64,000 nt of DNA, from the NCBI GenBank assembly GCA_037951165.1, contig JBBDHG010000003.1:12188001-12252000 (forward strand), read 5' to 3'. Within the stretch, counting starts at the first letter, position 1. Each line of letters starts with the position of its first letter. Positions 63,550-64,000 of this stretch are shown one piece after another. A program made the position numbers and the translations under genes. This DNA is from Lophius americanus. Its lineage: Eukaryota; Chordata; Actinopteri; Lophiiformes; Lophiidae. The notes under the pieces were generated by a model. The model searched no databases and was not told the origin of the DNA. It saw nothing but the letters and a program-made list of their open reading frames with translations.

Positions 63550-64000
63550 TTGTCATGACTTTGTGTTTATTTATTACTCTGTGAAGTTCGGTCATTTTGA
63601 TTTGTGTTGCCTTTTAAGTGTGTTTTTCTGTTTATTCTTTATCTAATTTGTCCTTCCTAGTGAAGACTTTGTGTGTTTCACTTGTGTTCCTTTCCCTCTC
63701 TGTGTCTGTCCTTTGATTGTTCTCATCTGTGTGATTGGTCTTCGTGTTCACCTGTGTTTCCCCTCCAGCCGTGTTTCATTGTCTCCTTACGTCAGCGTAT
63801 ATAGTCTGTCCTCACCTTTCCTTCTGTGCCAGTTCATGGTATAATGTTCCCCCGTGTCATCACGCGTCCCAGCCTTCTCCCAGTGTTTTTGTAAGTTAAT
63901 CCTAGTGTGTTTTTTTTGGTTATTCCTGTTTGATCCCCTGCTTTTTCCTCGTACATCTTTTGGTTTATATTGAATATTTTAATTGCACCTGCTCTGCCAC
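63550..64000 (+). mobile_element. LTR-like sequence of a retrotransposon (partial)
   Basis: Begins near TGTCATGACT and is T/C-rich on the plus strand, with TGTGTTTCACTTGTG, GTGTTCACCTGTGTTTCCCC, a TATA-like GTATATAGTC near 63800 and CACCTGCTCTGCCAC at the edge. Composition and phrase order resemble LTRs of fish Gypsy-type elements. It is cut by the window end, so no internal region or second LTR is visible. Confidence 0.45.

Larger units (their letters stand above)
48047..64000 (-). other. adgrb1 upstream intron (at least 15.9 kb)
   Basis: No minus-strand segment resembles the N-terminal domain exon of BAI1 (about 260 residues in mammals), and no long open frame exists, so this is taken as intron. 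It contains LINE fragments, a REX-like repeat, microsatellites, a degenerate tandem array at 60060-60720 and an LTR-like end. 56900-58300 and 61000-63500 are otherwise unassigned. Confidence 0.65.

Noticed and set aside
1..64000. CRISPR array, operon, phage or bacterial defence system.
   Set aside because: Exon-intron structure, vertebrate gene and fish repeats throughout; no direct-repeat/spacer pattern and no clustered intact open frames.

Overview
The window is a piece of a teleost (ray-finned fish) chromosome. It carries the middle of one large protein-coding gene on the minus strand, running from high to low coordinates: adgrb1, also called BAI1 (brain-specific angiogenesis inhibitor 1 / adhesion G protein-coupled receptor B1). 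Fish origin is inferred from the repeats: Tc1-like transposase relics, RTE- and L2-like LINE relics, and short interspersed repeats typical of teleosts, all buried in introns. Nothing supports a bacterial, plastid or viral origin, and no second gene could be supported.

Sixteen coding exons can be placed to the base, with consistent phases and splice signals. They total 2003 nt: the end of a split Gly codon plus 667 codons. In transcript order they encode thrombospondin repeat TSR1 (48046-47888), a linker (46998-46894), TSR2 (44330-44163), TSR3 (43772-43608), TSR4 (41309-41145), TSR5 (40185-40021), the hormone-receptor domain HormR (39925-39824 and 39159-39053), the GAIN domain (38191-37997, 36362-36294, 35041-34933, 31705-31562, 19873-19798, 15095-14993, 14896-14853) and the GPS autoproteolysis motif (1620-1494). 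Five TSRs and a linker with the motif SRSQSLRS point to ADGRB1 rather than ADGRB2 or ADGRB3, which have four TSRs. The signal peptide and N-terminal exon(s) lie to the right of 64000. The seven-transmembrane and cytoplasmic exons lie to the left of position 1. The window therefore holds almost the whole adhesive and autoproteolytic ectodomain and no membrane segment.

By region: 1-1493 is intron after the GPS exon. 1621-14852 is a 13.2-kb intron with an RTE relic, Tc1 relics, microsatellites and small non-autonomous repeats. 14853-15095 holds two exons split by a 96-bp intron. 15096-31561 holds one 76-bp exon and many degenerate repeats. 31562-40185 holds the other GAIN exons and HormR. 40021-48046 is the compact TSR cluster. 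48047-64000 is intron only, with LINE fragments, a degenerate roughly 110-bp tandem array and an LTR-like sequence at the edge.

The exons act as a single reading unit. The TSR, linker and first HormR exons are all phase 1-1 and multiples of three, so they are modular cassettes. The later GAIN/GPS exons have mixed phases. Main second-look items: a TG-rich tract against the GPS-exon acceptor, a conserved MMP-cleavage-like linker, a CCCTAGTG-containing repeat family not recognised from memory, perfect intronic hairpins, and a 4 x 10-bp CRE-like tandem repeat.
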